Below are positions 7,145 to 8,139 of a stretch of DNA of 8,139 bases, in pieces (position 1 is the stretch's first letter; every line of letters starts with the position of its first letter). The stretch is from JAJRXG01 sp964470035. Lineage in GTDB: Bacteria; Bacteroidota; Bacteroidia; Chitinophagales; Saprospiraceae. The stretch spans positions 1 to 8,139 of the forward strand of contig CAYYBR010000197.1 in the NCBI GenBank assembly GCA_964470035.1, in the 5' to 3' direction. A program made the translations under genes and the position numbers. The notes below the pieces were generated by a model, which had not been told where the DNA came from, searched no databases, and was given only the letters and a program-made list of their open reading frames with translations.

Positions 7145-7165
7145 TCCTTTTATAGATCTAAAAGG
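7145..7165 (-). promoter_or_regulatory. Ribosome binding site of the amidohydrolase gene inside a small inverted repeat
   Basis: On the minus strand AAAAGGA (the AAGGA core is at plus 7145-7149) precedes the ATG by 6 bases, a proper Shine-Dalgarno in a window where most starts lack one. The same bases form one arm of a perfect 7-base inverted repeat, CCTTTTA - six-base loop - TAAAAGG (7146-7152 with 7159-7165). If folded in the mRNA, the arm would cover most of the Shine-Dalgarno. The stem has only two G-C pairs and would be weak alone. Confidence 0.4.
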
Positions 7166-7304
7166 TAAAGAATATCAACAGTGAAATTAGAAAGAGCAGA
7201 TCAAAAAAATTAGACACTTCAGAAGAGGACGTAGGCTATACCCAAACTGAGGATCTAACCGAATTGAAATATTTACGTAAAGTGGGATAGCTAGTACAGA
7301 GCTC
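7166..7304. other. Upstream region of the amidohydrolase gene, no clear promoter
   Basis: These 139 bases lie between the terminator and the amidohydrolase leader. The gene must be transcribed from here if the terminator is efficient, but no TAnnTTTG element with a matching TTTG -33 box was found on the minus strand. A run of seven T followed by G (minus strand, complement of about 7205-7212) is the only related sequence. I see no ORF and no strong stem here. Confidence 0.4.
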
Positions 7305-7344
7305 AAAAAAAAAGAGAGCAAGCGGTCTTTTCCGCTCACTCTCT
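7305..7344 (-). terminator. Intrinsic terminator of the beta-propeller gene
   Basis: In minus-strand RNA this is a 13-pair stem (AGAGAGUGAGCGG with CCGCUUGCUCUCU, loop AAAAGA) followed directly by a run of U; nine consecutive A occupy plus 7305-7313. Two pairs in the middle are G-U wobbles on the minus-strand transcript but would be C-A mismatches on the plus strand, and the T run exists only on the minus side. Direction is therefore clear. It lies about 50 bases past the stop codon at 7394 and separates that gene from the amidohydrolase downstream. Confidence 0.88.
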
Positions 7345-7393
7345 AATACAATTCATTTAAAACTATGAATCAAATTGCTATCCTTCTCATGCA

Positions 7394-8139
7394 CTATCGC
7401 TGGATAATGAATTTCTCGTGCATGATTTGTTGTCCATTGTTAATCTGGATGATGTATACACCATTAGAGAATTGTGATACATCAACTCTTTCATTGTAGA
7501 ATCCTGCTGAGCGACCTGTTACATTGGTATTGAAGTTCGCTCGATTAGATCCGTCGATACTGAATACTGATAAGGTGAAATCAGTTGCAGTCTGCAGTTC
7601 AAATGTTACATTAAGTATATCTCCAGAAGTAGGATTAGGATATACTGCCATGTCCGTAAAGGCCTGCGCCTCTGCGCGACTTGCAGCAGTCGGCCCATCC
7701 AGATCGATTATTCTCTCTGGTGTCTCATCCTTATCCTGAAGTACTATCGGATTATCATTAACCTGACCTACAGATACGATACCCTGCGTATTATTAGCTG
7801 GTAGTCCACCGACCTCTTGGATCAATGTCAACTCAGCACCAGTGATCTCGTATACGCCTACTTCACCGCTCAGTCCAAATAGTTGATATAGATACTGTCC
7901 GTCATCTGAGATCCACATATCGATCCATCCTTCTGTTGTTCCGAAGGCAGCAGCTGGGTCAGTTGTATTACCTGTAGCTCCAGTACCTGCAGCGGCAGTC
8001 TGATCTAGTAGTTCAACTACTCCGTCATTAAAGCTATACGATGCAAGTCCTGCCTCGATAGCATTAGATACGAAGAAGGTGTTATCATCAGAGAAGTCTA
8101 ACCAGCACGCTGTACGTCCTGTGTTATTTGTTCCTGATG
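7394..8139 (-). CDS. Secreted beta-propeller (lactonase/YncE-like) protein with type IX secretion sorting domain, C-terminal part
   Basis: The frame is open from the stop at 7394 to the right edge (248 codons), so the start and signal peptide lie outside. An internal ATG at 7918 is not the start, because the same frame continues upstream with matching sequence. Two blade-like repeats are visible: CWLDFSDDNTFFVSNAIEAG followed by LASYSF, and DMWISDDGQYLYQLFGLSG followed by EVGVYEI. Each reads as an S/D-D-strand-turn-strand unit, as in seven-bladed lactonase-like propellers. The last 75-80 residues, from AVYPNPTSGDILNV through GVYIIQINNGQQIMHEKFIIQR, form a classic Por/type IX sorting domain. 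That domain directs export across the outer membrane with release or surface anchoring. The link between them is short. The enzymatic role is unknown, and propellers of this type often lack proven lactonase activity. An intrinsic terminator follows the gene. Confidence 0.88.
   Translation of the reverse strand, partial: SGTNNTGRTACWLDFSDDNTFFVSNAIEAGLASYSFNDGVVELLDQTAAAGTGATGNTTDPAAAFGTTEGWIDMWISDDGQYLYQLFGLSGEVGVYEITGAELTLIQEVGGLPANNTQGIVSVGQVNDNPIVLQDKDETPERIIDLDGPTAASRAEAQAFTDMAVYPNPTSGDILNVTFELQTATDFTLSVFSIDGSNRANFNTNVTGRSAGFYNERVDVSQFSNGVYIIQINNGQQIMHEKFIIQR

Noticed and set aside
7394..7918. Treating the ATG at 7918 as the start of the propeller gene
   Set aside because: The frame stays open to the window edge with a further propeller blade, so the gene is truncated by the window.

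Overview
The window looks like a chromosomal segment from a member of the Bacteroidota. Three things point there: a secreted protein ending in a type IX secretion (Por) sorting domain, gene starts that mostly lack a Shine-Dalgarno sequence, and a TATATTTG-type -7 promoter element upstream of lpdA. The sequence does not fix the family or genus. The genes are mostly core metabolism. I see no mobile element, CRISPR array, tRNA or rRNA, and no convincing undescribed system.

Left part (1-2083): the 5' half of a proline-catabolic P5C dehydrogenase (pruA type) runs off the left edge on the minus strand. Divergent from it is a secreted protein with a lumazine-binding-like/NTF2-like domain, a low-complexity linker and an unassigned C-terminal domain. 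It converges on a small two-helix membrane protein (minus), which starts 3 nt after the stop of the gene upstream of it, lpdA.

Middle (2087-5343): lpdA, for dihydrolipoyl dehydrogenase, lies on the minus strand and is divergent from coaD, for phosphopantetheine adenylyltransferase. Seven bases after coaD comes a luciferase-like flavin-dependent oxidoreductase with a probable TTG start. Right behind it lies an overlooked fossil: about 50 codons of the N-terminus of a short-chain dehydrogenase, frameshifted twice and with its nucleotide-binding motif damaged. An operon coaD - flavin oxidoreductase - SDR has apparently lost its last gene.

Right part (5405-8139): a 577-residue amidohydrolase of the N-acyl-D-amino-acid deacylase type lies on the minus strand. 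It appears to lack two of the family's histidine metal ligands, and its ribosome binding site lies in one arm of a small inverted repeat. Upstream of it, an intrinsic terminator ends another minus-strand gene, a secreted beta-propeller protein with a type IX sorting domain, which runs off the right edge.

Functionally the genes cover amino-acid oxidation, lipoamide-dependent dehydrogenases, CoA synthesis, a flavin oxidoreductase, a hydrolase and two exported proteins. Apart from the lpdA-membrane protein pair and the coaD-oxidoreductase pair, nothing suggests that they form one pathway.
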